Assembly: GCA_944989445.1 (NCBI GenBank)
Contig: CALYLW010000321.1
Coordinates: forward strand, 1-64,000
DNA length: 64,000 nucleotides
Direction of reading: 5' to 3'
Source of the DNA: Ampullaceana balthica
Lineage: Eukaryota; Mollusca; Gastropoda; Lymnaeidae
The position numbers and the translations under genes are program-made. This document shows, piece by piece, positions 22,516 to 33,794 of the stretch (the stretch's first letter is position 1; every line of letters starts with the position of its first letter). A model generated the notes under the pieces. That model saw only the letters and a program-made list of their open reading frames with translations. It did no database searches and had not been told where the DNA came from.

Positions 22516-23998
22516 CAGAGGTCGGGAAACCATGGCCCATGGCTCGTGAGCCAGATGTGGCTCTTTTTCTGTCTTCATCTGGCTCGCAGACAAATGTTCG
22601 ATTATTTTTAAAAATATTTATTCAGACTCCTTGATCTACATTTTAATTGCATTTAAAATTATCTAAATCAGATAAATGTAAAAATTTACGTCGTTGGAAA
22701 TACAATCGCATTCATGCAACAAGCAGTGTTTGCATTTGAAAACAAGCTAGAACTCTTCAACGTCTTAATATTCAGCAGCTAGCAGGCTTCACCGCAAAAC
22801 TCCAGCAGTCATTTAAAGCACCCTTTGGAGAATTTCGCGAGCACAACAGTCTTTTTAAGTTCATCACCCATCCACACGAGAGTGCAGTGGACAGCACTGA
22901 CCTGAGTTGCATCCCAGGTTTCTCCTTCAGAGATATTTAGCTTCAGGCTGATTATCTGAAGGCCTCCGACATGTGGGTGAAGAAGTTCAGGTTACTGAAT
23001 GAAGGTTTGGAAAGACATGTACGGGAGCAAGCAGAGTTGGCGAGCCAATACAAGCGGCCAAAAAATAGATGTAAAAACAAATTTTTTGACTATAAATCCC
23101 TTATATAGAGACATAACTAAAAGTAGTGATTATGTTTAAATGCGACATTTACAGACTGAAACAGAATTATCTCCCATGGTTGTAAAACCGGGCTCAGGGA
23201 CAGTAGGGGGTGTGAACATCGACGGTCGGCGTCAATGCGTGAACTGAACTGTCACGTGAAAGAATTATAAACAAATGTTCGGATATTCCGATCACTTAAA
23301 CTTACAAAGCAAGTTAATATAAGGGATTTAAAAAAGAAGAAAAAACTTCAACACGTTTAGCTGATTTTCAAAACTTGGAACGTGCTTCCCGTCACATACC
23401 ACACACTGCCGCATGTGAGTATTGCTGTAATGACAATGTTTGACTCTACGAGTCTATGTATACATGCGAGCAGTCTTTCTCACATCTAAAGAACATTAAG
23501 ACCAACCAGCGATCACGTTTAACGGATGGAAGTCTCAGCGGCTGCATGAAGCTTAACCTCACCACGTATCAACCAAAGCCAGCAGCAAAGCCATTGCAGC
23601 ATCATAAGTGGCATTAATAGTAAAAAAAAATACCATTATTGATTAGCAACAGCAAATAAATGTTATTAAAAATAATTCAGAGAAATAAGTATAGTACTTG
23701 TAGTGTTGAAATTACACAAGATGCACACATTTACTTGAATTATTAGTTTTAAACAGTGCTTTAAAAAAATAATAATAAAAAAGGTACCAGAACGCATGTA
23801 AAAGGTGCCGGAACAAAGCTGAAAAAGCATTCAAGACAGTGATAAAAATAACTGTTGTCCGGAAACCAGGTCCGGTGAGCTACGCCATAAAGAAAGCACT
23901 GGTTTTAAACATAATGTATGGCTCTCAAAGAATTGCTTTTCAAAATGCATGTATGTAGTATTTATGGCTCTCTCAGACAAAAAGTTTCCCGACCCCTG
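22516..23998 (+). mobile_element. hAT element of the GTF2IRD2/ZBED type (dead)
   Basis: The ends CAGAGGTCGGGAAACCATGG and CCCGACCCCTG are inverted, and both are followed by 'tggctc' stretches as in this hAT group. They are flanked by CTCTTAAA and CTCTATAA (6 of 8 matching). The coding part at 22775-23055 reads LAGFTAKLQQSFKAPFGEF, then REHNSLFKFITHPHESAVD, a stop after SFRDI, and DYLKASDMWVKKFRLLNEGL. The C-terminal dimerisation part at about 23468-23580 reads CEQSFSHLKNIKTNQRSRLT. About 250 bp of another repeat (23090-23335) interrupts it. Confidence 0.8.
23090..23335. mobile_element. Repeat inserted in the 22516-23998 hAT
   Basis: The left edge 'actataaatcccttatata' + 'gagacataact' and the right edge 'aatataagggattta' are inverted. 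The same edge sequence occurs at 9255-9285, 27070-27167 and 34868-34903. Confidence 0.55.
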
Positions 23999-24579
23999 CT
24001 CTATAACAACGGTGGACAAACTGCGACTCTTATGAGTTCACATTACGGATCGCGAAAATTTATCAAATAAAAATTTTGAGTGAAATATTCCCTGTGAAAT
24101 ACTTTAAACACGAAAAAGCTTGAGAAGTATCTGTCAAAGGGAAATAAAATAAAGTTCTGACAAACTACAAGGTATTTACATACAACTTTTTCCTCTGAAC
24201 TTGAAACAAAAGTCACAAAACACAAAAAAGATGTTGGTTCTTTGAATGAATCAATTGCATGAAGTTAACGAGTCTTTGAAATACGCCGACATTAGTTAAA
24301 TACCAGTTAAGACGAGCCAATGTTATATTATTTTTATTGTTTTTTTATTTATATCTAACCCCTACCCTCTCCATTGTTCCTCACAATCCTATCGCAATCA
24401 TGTTAAAAAGTACCTCATCTAATATTTTTTAAAGTATATTTTAGTCGTTCAAAGATATTTACTGTAAAAACAAAAAATAAATGAACGCTTGTTTGTTTGT
24501 TTGTTTGTTTGTTGTTGTTTTTTTTTGGGTTTTTTTTGGGTTTTTTTTTGTTGTTTTTTTAAATTTAATATCTTTATTT

Positions 24580-25254
24580 TAGGGCTGTCGTCGATTAATT
24601 TAAATTTAATGGTTAACTTTTGAAAAATTAACGATTTATTAATCGATAACTTTGATTAAAGCCAAAAATAGAAATTTATGACGTCATTAAACTGAACATT
24701 TCAAGGGAAATAACAAAAACAGGTAATTGACTTTTTTTTAACAGACATTGAAAATTAATAATATTTTGAACTAAATTTTATGACAATGTGTTGACACTTG
24801 ATCGGATGTTTGTGCTGAAGGTGGTACGTCAATGTCAGCGATGTATTTAATCCTTTAAAAGAGAATTGATAATGGCAGTGAACACAGTAAACCTTTTCAC
24901 CATCTTTGACTTTACCATCCCATCCGCAGTTAGCTTAACAATGAACAATTTTGCACAACGTTGACGTTGTATGTGTACTCTTCACTGCGCTGATGCTGTC
25001 GGCAATTTTTTAGTTGACGTCTGCCGGTCCGCATAAATTAATAAAATAAATTATAATATTACGTGGGAGAAGTTTGTACGTTAAAAATATATATAAATTA
25101 TTATTAATTATTAATTATTTATTAATAAAAATTTTTAAAAATATATAAATATTTTCTTTCATTTTAAAAGAATTTGTATCGATTAAAATAATTTTAATCG
25201 ATTAAATTTTTTAACGATTAATCGAGAAATTAATCGTTAATTTCCGCAGCCCCA
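24580..25254. mobile_element. hAT element, copy 2 (inverse orientation, no Helitron)
   Basis: The ends TAGGGCTG and CAGCCCCA and the perfect 8-bp duplication CTTTATTT (24572-24579 and 25255-25262) show hAT origin. Read on the minus strand it is collinear with 10302-10805 plus 15281-15419, including the BED-finger region (about 24850-24930). It contains the unoccupied A/T site where copy 1 carries the Helitron array. Confidence 0.9.
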
Positions 25255-25519
25255 CTTTATTTAGTTTTTAATCTGGACAAAACATAGGGTTTAAAATAAT
25301 TTTGCTTTACTTAAATTTTAAAAGTTAAAGGTTTGGTTTGTAAATGGTTGGTGATGTAATAACTGTTACCACCCGCCCACAATTTAACAAACTCGCACCC
25401 TTTCCATTCCCTTTTGTTTCTTGTGTAGGCCTCACAGAAAAACAGATTTTAATAAGACGTACAAAGTTGTCAGTATTTAAAGTTTATCAATTAAAAAATT
25501 ACTACCGCCGCCAAGGTCC

Positions 25520-26015
25520 CCTTTAAGCTGTGCAGTTGCGTGGCCGCGCAGTTCTCTGACCGACGCCGCGCAGCGGTTTAGAATAACAGCGCAGCAAATT
25601 GTGTAGTATTGCACAAAAATGGATGCAGTGCAACTTTGCTCACGACTTCTTTTTTTTTACTTTGCACACGACCCAACGAATCTTAGAGGAAACATTGATC
25701 GCCACCTAGCGGACATTAACATTCAAGCTGCTGTGCCCGTATAACCTGACTGAACGTTACGTCATTGTTGTTGACATTTTGTTTGAATGTTCAGTTTACT
25801 TTAGTTTTACTTTATGAGTATGACGAATGCATTTACAGCAGGAATAAAAGTTTGTAGAGCACAATAGTATCTTTTTGGAAGTATGCTGTTAGCTACTGTG
25901 TGAAATTAGGTGCATGGATGGTGGCTAGGTTGCATTGTATAGTCGTCATGAACGCGAAAATTATGCGCGTTTTGCACGAGTACCCGCGCAGCTTTTTTCA
26001 AAATATTGACAACCC
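25520..26015. repeat. Dispersed repeat family S, copy 1
   Basis: Blocks 'gcgcagcaaattgtgta', 'gcaactttgc.ca.g' and 'actttgcacacg..acaacgaa' recur in the same order at 29056-29215 inside hAT copy 3. The left and right edges share 'cgcgcag', so it could be a small DNA element. Confidence 0.5.
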
Positions 26016-26267
26016 TAGTTACAATATTAAATAGATTGCAGACTTACACTAATTACATATTTAAATGTCAGAAAAGTGATTTAAAACGTGATTATTTTCA
26101 ATTAAAAATACGGCTTTGGTGGGGGGGGGGAGGCGATGTTCAAATCTTTGTGACCTCATATTGGAGAGGAGGGTCTAAGTTTTTGTGATGAAGTGTGACG
26201 AGGGGGAGGGGGGTAAGGGGTATAAAAAATAGGCAAAAATCGCGTGACGTCATTTATGGACGGCCCC

Positions 26268-26575
26268 TATCCCGTTGTGGTTTAATGTATTTTTATTTTA
26301 TACTTCATTCCTCTTATTATATCTTGTTTGTGCGTTGTTGTTTTTTTTTAAACTTAATTATTTTCCATAATATAGAATGTCTTATATTTATATAATTTAA
26401 ATATAATTTTCTTACTTGTGTAAGTCATTTGTACTCGCGTAGACATTATCCGAAGCGTCTACTATTTTATTACTCAATTAATAAAGCTTTAATTTATTGT
26501 TTTGTATACACAATTTGTTTGTGTATCTTGTAAGATGTTAATAATATTATAAATGTGTTTTACAAACAGGGGGGA
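26268..26575 (+). other. Possible 3' remainder of the Penelope-like element
   Basis: 'agacattatccgaagcgtct' resembles the 3' region of Penelope-like elements. It lies directly right of the 22244-26267 element, so that element may have split the relic. No protein similarity is visible. Confidence 0.3.
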
Positions 26576-26599
26576 AAATAAAACGTTCAATATTTTTTT

Positions 26600-26815
26600 T
26601 AATTCTTTATATTAACTCGTGGCGTCTGCTTGCTTGATTGATTGCTTGCTTGTCACAAAAACTTTGGATTGATTTTAACCCACTTCCCTATATGCTAGCG
26701 AGCTAAAATTTTGCAGGCAGACTCGTGGCGACGATAAAAACGATCTATCAAAATTTCACATCGATCAAATGTACTGTAATTAAATTAATGAATTTTTATA
26801 TTATCTTTATGTATC
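26600..26815 (+). repeat. Dispersed repeat family R, copy 3
   Basis: Starts 'ttctttatattaactcgtgg' and runs through 'cacttcc', 'gcgagcta.aattttgca' and 'gatcgat.aaatgtac.gtaat' to 'ttaaattaatga'. It is followed by three copies of 'gcgaggtgcgyattatat' (26850-26990). Confidence 0.6.
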
Positions 26816-27061
26816 TCTATGTAGCATGTAAATTTTTTGTGCTAGACTGGCGCGGTGCGTATTATATTGAACAATCTTTTTATTATTTTCCTGTCACGCG
26901 GTGCGGTGCGTATTATATTGACCATACATTTTTAATATAGTCCCGATTTGTAAATGTTTATGCTCGTCTGTCGCGAGGTGCGCATTATATAAAACATGTT
27001 TTTATAACACTTTTCTCGTGATCAAATCGAGCTGAAATTTAGCAGGCAGACTGTAGTAGTT

Positions 27062-27167
27062 TTTTTTACTATAAATCCTTTATATATGAGACATAACTAA
27101 AATTTTGGATTTTTTGGATTGTCTTTTAGTTATGTCTCGTTAATAAAGGATTTATAGTCAAAAACTG
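27062..27167. repeat. Long palindrome (two 40-bp arms)
   Basis: Arms at 27062-27103 and 27123-27167 are inverse copies with few mismatches around a 20-base spacer. Each contains 'ctataaatcctttat' and 'gagacataactaaaa'. The arms match the ends of the 23090-23335 repeat, so this may be two such ends brought together. Confidence 0.8.
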
Positions 27168-27235
27168 CGTTTTTTACGTTTTTTAAAATTATTTCCAACT
27201 TAAAAGTAAAACCACTAACTTTGTTTTGTGAAATG

Positions 27236-27775
27236 TACCCGTTGATGGTCGGGTTATTCCGAAGCGACCGTTTCGTCCCCCTCAGTTTACTAGCAACGCC
27301 ATTGAGCGGTGCCGGTTCAGGGCCAGGAGCGCCAGTACGGATTAGCAAAAGGTACCGCGAAGAACGTAACGGAAGCCAGCTCTGAGGAAACCTTCCGGTG
27401 GGTGTTACGCCCTATGAAGGTCATTGATGAACCCCCGCTTTGTGGCAGTCATAACCATAGAGACTCGTCTGCTTTGCCGGGGTGGTGCCGAAGTGGTAGC
27501 GAGTCAAAGTAGGGAAAATTCCACTCCTCCTTGTGAGGTCACTTTAGATTGAGTCATTTTCGACTTTCTGTCTTGGACGCCCAGACGGCGCTTTAAAAGC
27601 GACCGTTTCGGGGGAGGGGTATCTCAGAGCTGTTAGGTCCCTTAGGGGGCGAGAGAGCTGAGAAGGGTTTCCAGGAAGACCCATGAAGAGCACTATGCTC
27701 AGGGCTGTCGATTTTCTTTCACACGTAGGATCATTTTGTGAAATGACTTGTAAGCGCATGTCATGAAGCATCACA
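27236..27775. other. GC-rich, structured block of unknown nature
   Basis: The composition differs sharply from the AT-rich surroundings. It has a 14-bp direct repeat AAGCGACCGTTTCG at 27262-27275 and 27597-27610, and a hairpin near 27365-27410 (GTAAC/GTTAC and GGAAG/CTTCC). Frames on both strands are open for 67-76 codons, but I see no family. A transcribed repeat or an RNA-like leader of a retroelement is possible. Confidence 0.4.
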
Positions 27776-28096
27776 TGTCTAAAAGTAAAATGTGAATGTT
27801 TCTTTTTAAAGACTTATGGATATGTTATTTTGCTTTTACGTATTCTTCTCCCTTGAAACATTAACCAAGTCATATGGAGAATCCAGAGATTATCACCTGT
27901 TAGGTTTACATGTTTGCGATAAATGAGTTTCATGAAACTCTACAGTTAATATAAAAAGCTTTTTTTATGACATTTTAAATTCGCTATCAGTCGGTTACAA
28001 TCTTTCAAATCTAGGCAACCTACATGCCTTTCACAAGAAAGGAAAGTTTTCAAACTTTTAAGCTGAATTTATTTTTACTCAAATGTTTATTTCATC

Positions 28097-28163
<67 letters not shown>

Positions 28164-28168
28164 AAATA

Positions 28169-28200
<32 letters not shown>

Positions 28201-28252
28201 GTGTATAAATAATATATATATATATATTTATATATATATATATGTATAAATA

Positions 28253-28284
<32 letters not shown>

Positions 28285-28345
28285 ATATGTATAAATAATA
28301 TATATATATATATATATATTTACATATATAATAATTTATATACTA
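28097..28345. repeat. (TA)n array with GTATAAATAA interruptions
   Basis: About 250 bp of TA repeats broken at regular intervals by 'gtataaataa' and 'tttata', giving a roughly 50-55 bp higher-order period. Confidence 0.95.
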
Positions 28346-28675
28346 CATATATATTGTTAATGTTTAACTTGCTACCCTCTAAATTTAAAATTTAAAATCT
28401 TTCAAATGGATGTGCAGAAGACACTTGTATTATCATCAACAGGGTTTTTTCCACTCAATAAATATATATCTATAATAAAAATATTTTACCATTATAATTT
28501 CTGCTATCATTTTCTTAGCTTAGCTTATTTTCAGTTTGGCTTGAGTTTACTGCAATATCTCAGCTTAAAATTAAAGTCAAGAAGATATATGTATAAATAT
28601 AAAAAATAAATTCTAGCTTTTTTATTGACTGTTTTCATTTGTTTGGAAGATGGAATTTATCGGATTTGAGAAAAT

Positions 28676-29467
28676 TAGGGCTGTTAACGATTAATTTAAA
28701 TTTAATGATTAACTTTTGAAAAATTAACGATTAATTAATCGTTAGTTTCGATTGAAGCCAAAAAATTTTGGTGTCATAAGTAACATGTATTAAAATACTT
28801 GTCGAAAATCGAAATAACACTGGAATGTCTTCTTTAATTATCTTTTAACCAACAACGCAAACAGACAAGTGTATTGACATTATTTGGTTCAAGTGATGAG
28901 CGGGTCTTATTGGCAATATAACCAGCCGAGCTGAACAATCGTTCACATATCTTTAGATTGTCTCAGCTGAAGTTTCTGATATTGTAGTGGTTGTTTGGTT
29001 TGCAGGTGATATGTAAGCGAAGTGTTAGAACCATGGTAGCAACATTCCATTTAAGCAGCGCGGCTTCGCAGATATTTGACCGAATCCACGCAGGAGTTTC
29101 GAATCACCGCGCAGCAAATTGTGTAAAATAATTGCAAAAAAATTGACGTTGTGCAACTTTGCACATGTTTTTTTTTAAACTTTGCACACGGAACAACGAA
29201 GCTTAGAATTATAGTGAACATTGCATGGTAGGCAAACGATTTCTCTCAATGGACACAATAACCTTTATCAACATTTTAAACATTCACGTCAGCCAATAGT
29301 TTAAAACCAAAATGTTCCGGAGATTAGTTTATATTTATCGGCCGAAATATTTTAATTTTTGACTTCCAGTACATTTATACGTGTTGAATCGATTAATCGT
29401 TAAAAAAAATACCCATTAGAATTTAAAGGATTAATCGAGAAATTAATCGTTAATTTCCGCAGCCCTA
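28676..29467. mobile_element. hAT element, copy 3
   Basis: The ends TAGGGCTG and CAGCCCTA and the adjacent ATCGATTAA-rich sequence match copies 1 and 2. The flanks GAGAAAAT and GTGAAAAT form an 8-bp duplication with one mismatch. It keeps the transposase C-terminus, which copies 1 and 2 lack, and contains a copy of repeat S (29056-29290). Confidence 0.85.
28849..28944 (-). pseudogene. hAT transposase C-terminal dimerisation domain fragment
   Basis: The minus-strand frame reads ERLFSSAGYIANKTRSSLEP and then NNVNTLVCLRCW. This is the classical ERxFS.AG....R..L.P..V..L..L motif of the hAT dimerisation region. It is only 32 codons long. Confidence 0.85.
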
Positions 29468-29828
29468 GTGAAAATATTTCTTTCTTTTTTTCTGGATAGT
29501 GTAATAAAATCATCTTTTATTAACTTGGAAAATCCGTTGTAATTTAAATCTTTTCTCCCTAATTCTTTAAGGCCAAGTAGCCATCTGTTTTTGGAATGAT
29601 TTTTAAATTGTTTAAGAAATATATTTCGAATGAGAAGGTAATAAGGTCTTGAGATGTACACCTTTCAAATTCACAAAACGTACTTTCATAATCTAAGTAA
29701 AATACACTGTAAGAGATTTTTAAAAACTACTTTATTCAGAAAATGAAAAATCACCAGGCAAATTTTTAATAATGCTTTTAAAAATGTTCATATAAAAAAT
29801 CAAGATGATTATTGCGTTGTGATGTAAA

Positions 29829-30325
29829 TTAATCAAAGTAGGCGTTCCAATTCAATCTGAGTTCTCTTTCATTAACGACTCCATCACCTGAAATATTAAT
29901 ACATTATTAGCTAAATTATATTTTAAATATCCTAAGTATATTTATGTTTGCTATTGTAAATTGTTTATGAAATTATTTTAAAAGTTTAAGTTCTGTAACA
30001 AAAAAAATTGGATGCGACTATGTATGCATTTTTAATGAATCTATCCTTGATTTCCGCAAGAAAACTTTTATATTTGACTTTCACTTGTACTTTGAAAGTA
30101 TTTAGATTTTTAAATTATTGTAGTATAATCTTTATGAAACAAATAACACACAAAAATTACCATTCTCATCAAAGAGTCTGAAGATGTGTGGGAAGTCCTG
30201 TGAGTTGAGAACCTCATCAGCTACTCTGTCCAACTCAAGGAAGAAAAGTGGAGCGTTTTGTGGGTTGGGAAATCCCTCTTGTCTCCAGCTGCTGTCAAAC
30301 TCTTGTTTGCTGACCTCACCATCAC
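29829..30325 (-). pseudogene. Secreted EF-hand paralogue, copy D (exons 3-4 only)
   Basis: Exon 3 is 30325-30161 (165 nt) and exon 4 is 29887-29829 (59 nt, stop TAA at 29831-29829), with correct splice sites and phase 1. It reads GDGEVSKQEFDSSWRQEGF, then the family core, then DENGDGVVNERELRLNWNAY and FD. The C-terminus lacks the Ser found in A-C, so it belongs with E and F. No exon 1 or 2 can be found in the 4 kb upstream, so it has neither a signal peptide nor a promoter. It is probably a 5'-truncated duplicate, although the coding exons themselves are open. TTTATT (AATAAA on the minus strand) lies at 29731-29736. Confidence 0.8.
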
Positions 30326-32120
30326 CTTGAAGGAAAATATTTGCTTTCACTATTAGTAAAGGTAGATTCGCTTGTTGTGTTTTTTCCTTGATTTCTCGTG
30401 GTTGGTTATTTTAAAAAACGTTCTTTATTTTTATTTAAATATCAAGTTACTTCTTAATGACCACATTTATAAATTATCGAATCAAATTTTTATAAATGTT
30501 CTACAGAATTATTGAATGGTTTTGTTGTTGTTGTTTACTAACTTTTTTATATTTAAGACCTTTTTTATTTTAAATTAATATTACCAAAATAATCCATTGT
30601 GACACAGAATAACGTGTCATTTTTTTAAAAAAATGAATAATTCTTCCGAGTATCTCGCATGCAAAAGTGAGAGCGCACGCAAGAATCAGTTGCAGTCTCC
30701 GTTCATGTGTCATGCGAATAGAAGTATTCGAATGAGCGCCAAGCAACTAAAAAGATTATGGGATCTATATTGCTGTCGTGAAAATTTGGCCTCCGGAATC
30801 CGTACACCTCTGTGTTTGAGTGCGATACATTGGCGATTAGTCGTGCGTAATGAATAGAAATATTCATAGAATTGTAGAATGTTTTTCCAGAGTCCATTCT
30901 ATAGAAGTTTTTATAAAGTAATTCCTATCTGATATAATATTTAAATATTTAGGTTACCTATTTCAGACGATCAGATTAACTATGTGTTAAGGCTTAGTAC
31001 CCGTATCTTAATCTTACCACACTGGTTGACTGTAGCTGCGGCAGCACATACACGAGAGACCAAGCACCTCCGCATCACCATCGCACTATAAAATTTCTCG
31101 GATCGTGTACTAATACGACTATAGCACACATACATGAAAGTAGAATCAGAAACCATCCTAGAGAAAAGTGACTCTGATAGCATCGTATATTAACCATGAT
31201 ACCGCAAAATGGTGTGCATGTTACAGTTTATAGCTGACCTTGGATAATAGTGTTTCGTTAACCAAAAAACATCCCTCTGCCCAAACGACCTCAACCAGAA
31301 ATGAACAGTAAGATAACCCGCCCACTCGCATCGTACGCAATACCATCAGGAACAAACGACTCTTCCACTACACGAATAGCTACCAATACTATCACAGATG
31401 AGTTAATTATTACCGGTGTGAACACCAAATAGTCCCTTATATATTGCTTTACTGCTACTCATAACCATCGCACAAGTTCTGAACCCACAATTCCGGTTCG
31501 AGGCCACGTCTACATCAGCCCCTCATAGGCGCCCACGACAGAGGCGACTGGTATTGATATAAGCCCTTGTGTGAACGGAACCATAACATGATCATATTTT
31601 TTCCACTGACAAGAAAAATCATTATCAAACAAGCAAAGTTAATTTATTTTAAAAAATACAGAGCCGAACGTTTCCCGCGCAAGCCACTCCATTAACATGA
31701 CCGTCACCCCAAGGCTAAGCCTCCGCCTCCCTCGATAAATTCAGTGCTCAACGAATCCTCCTCCGAATGCCGCTCCATCCAAAATAACACAGCAAGATGC
31801 AACACCCCCCTCTGCCTAAAAAACCTCATATCTGCCCAGAAACGTCGGGTCTCCACGTGTGCAACCAACCCCTTCCCTCACCAACGAGCCATAATAGGCC
31901 CCAAGCTAAATCACAGGAACCCAACCCCCCCTACCCTATAATCTGATCCCCCGATCCTAAATAATCCAATACACATTATAACGACTATCCGCCTTATATA
32001 AACCCAACAAAACCCCCCCCCCTACCCACCCAGACACCACAAAGCCCCCCCCTAAATCAGAATAAAGAACATCGGCCCGGCCATTCTCCTTAATCCCTAA
32101 TCGTGGCCGTTCCAAACCGC
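30326..32120. other. No gene recognised
   Basis: The first 300 bp resemble intron sequence. From 30640 on the composition is balanced and then C-rich (31730-32100), with short open frames on both strands that show no recognised domain. The sequence differs from the AT-rich norm and may be a decayed element. Confidence 0.4.
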
Positions 32121-33062
32121 CGACACAAGCTATTAGTGGCGTGAATTATTTTTTATCCCCTCCCCCCCCCCCACTCGTCACGCGTCATCACAAAAAGTTA
32201 GCCCCCCCCCTCTAAAAATACGTCACAAAGCTTTGACAAAACGTATTTTCTATTTGAAAATAAGTATGTTTCAAATCACTTTTATTGTCATTTAAGCATT
32301 TATTATTTATTTAGTGAATGTCTACATTGTAATATTGTAACCCACGTTTTTTAAAACGTTTAACCGGCCTTCAGAAAACGAACTGTGTTAACATCCTTAG
32401 ATTACATTTTATTTTAATGCATACAAATTAAATATTGACTATTAATCATCACGGTTAACGTCTTTGCTTTAAAAAAAAATTTAAAAATAATATTTTTAAA
32501 ATGTATTTTTTTTTAATCCATCAATTGACTGACGGGCATCTCGTAAGAAAAAGGTCGGCGAACAGGGGTAAATAACCTAATCTGGGGTCAAAAGGGAATT
32601 CTTGGGGGTAATGCAGACTCATTTGGGACCTATAACATCCACTACAATCCCCTAGATATATTAAAATACGCTTGGAACATGAGCCCATTATTGAACCGGT
32701 TCCTTCCAGAAAATGCATTTTTTTTTAAATTTGACACCTATGTAGATTTCTTACCTACGTACTATACGAAGACACCTAAATCCACCCTACTTTCATTTAT
32801 ATTGACACGAGTGACAAAAGGCCTAATCTTGATCCACGTGACTTGACTGTATCAAGTATCCTTTCTGTGATATTTAAAAGTAATGCCTTAAAAACGGAGC
32901 AAAGAAGAAAAGTTGTTTTGTGCTCCTCTCGAATTGCGATGTCAAGAATTTGATGCATTTAATAAATTTAATGAATACTTGACTAATTTTAAATGGGCTC
33001 ATTAATCCTTATATATAGAATGGCCAGGGGCGTTTGACCACAAACCAATCGAACAATTATAT
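32121..33062. other. Interior-like sequence of the GGGCCGTCC element group; no gene
   Basis: 'actcgtcacgcgtcatcac' between poly-C tracts (32160-32215) is the sub-terminal motif of that group. The rest is AT-rich without a recognised frame. Confidence 0.4.
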
Positions 33063-33794
33063 AAAACTTAAAACTTTTATAATTCTATCAAATAGATTCC
33101 CCCCACCCCCCATTTAAAGAAAAATGATATTCCGTGTCGTTTTGACTTAAAATATCTATACATTATCCTATTCAGATCATTTTTAGACACTTGTCATGCT
33201 TGTAAATTTCACCAGTAGCATTTTCGGGGGAGGGGGTGGGACTAACGATGCTCGCCCAAAATCCCCGAGTCATGTGAGCAGGACCTCGAGTCTGGGGGTT
33301 TGGGGGGGGGGCGTAACGCACACATTAACTTGTATATTTTGGGGTAACGGGCAAAAAAGTCGCCTGCCGGAGAGAACAAAGCGGAGCTGCGGTTACATCA
33401 CAAATGCTTTGATGTCAACATCAAACGAAGCAAGCTAACAATTTCATATGTTATCTTGGGGGTTCTCAAACTTAAGGATTATAATTAGATTTAATTTTCA
33501 TTGCTTGTTTGCATACGCCAACCAGCATCTGATGGCCTACCGACCGGCACATAGAGAAGCACTGAATTATAATAAAAGAAAATAAAAAAATAAAAATAAA
33601 AAGTTAAATAAAAAGTCATTAAATAAATTGTAAGCGACCAAATATTTCAGTGGAAGTTTAATTTAAAGTTACCCTTTTGATGTGACGTCACATTTCTTCA
33701 ACCCCCCTCCCTGACCCCCTCGTCACGCATCGTCACAAAAGTTTGACCCCCCTCCCCCTTTCCCTAGGTGCGTGACGTCATTTATGGACGGCCC
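33063..33794. mobile_element. Partial GGGCCGTCC-type element, right end
   Basis: The right end 'gtgacgtcatttatggacgg' + 'cccc' (33771-33794) is the inverse of the left end at 22244. It is preceded by the same 'ctcgtcacgcatcgtcac' and poly-C sequence. G-rich tracts near 33225-33310 may belong to the same element. The left end was not found. Confidence 0.5.

Larger units (their letters stand above)
22244..26267. mobile_element. Compound element with GGGCCGTCC inverted ends
   Basis: The left end GGGCCGTCCATAAATGACGT and the right end, its inverse, are followed inward by CGTCAC and G/C-rich homopolymer tracts. The same ends bound a 231-bp MITE at 45651-45881 with a TTA duplication, and one end occurs at 33766-33794. 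The 4-kb interior is mostly later insertions: a hAT at 22516-23998, a hAT at 24580-25254, and a repeat at 25520-26015. The pairing of the two ends is an inference, as no clear target duplication is left. Confidence 0.55.

Noticed and set aside
27236..27775. Ribosomal RNA fragment
   Set aside because: High GC and hairpins suggested it, but I see none of the universally conserved rRNA stretches.
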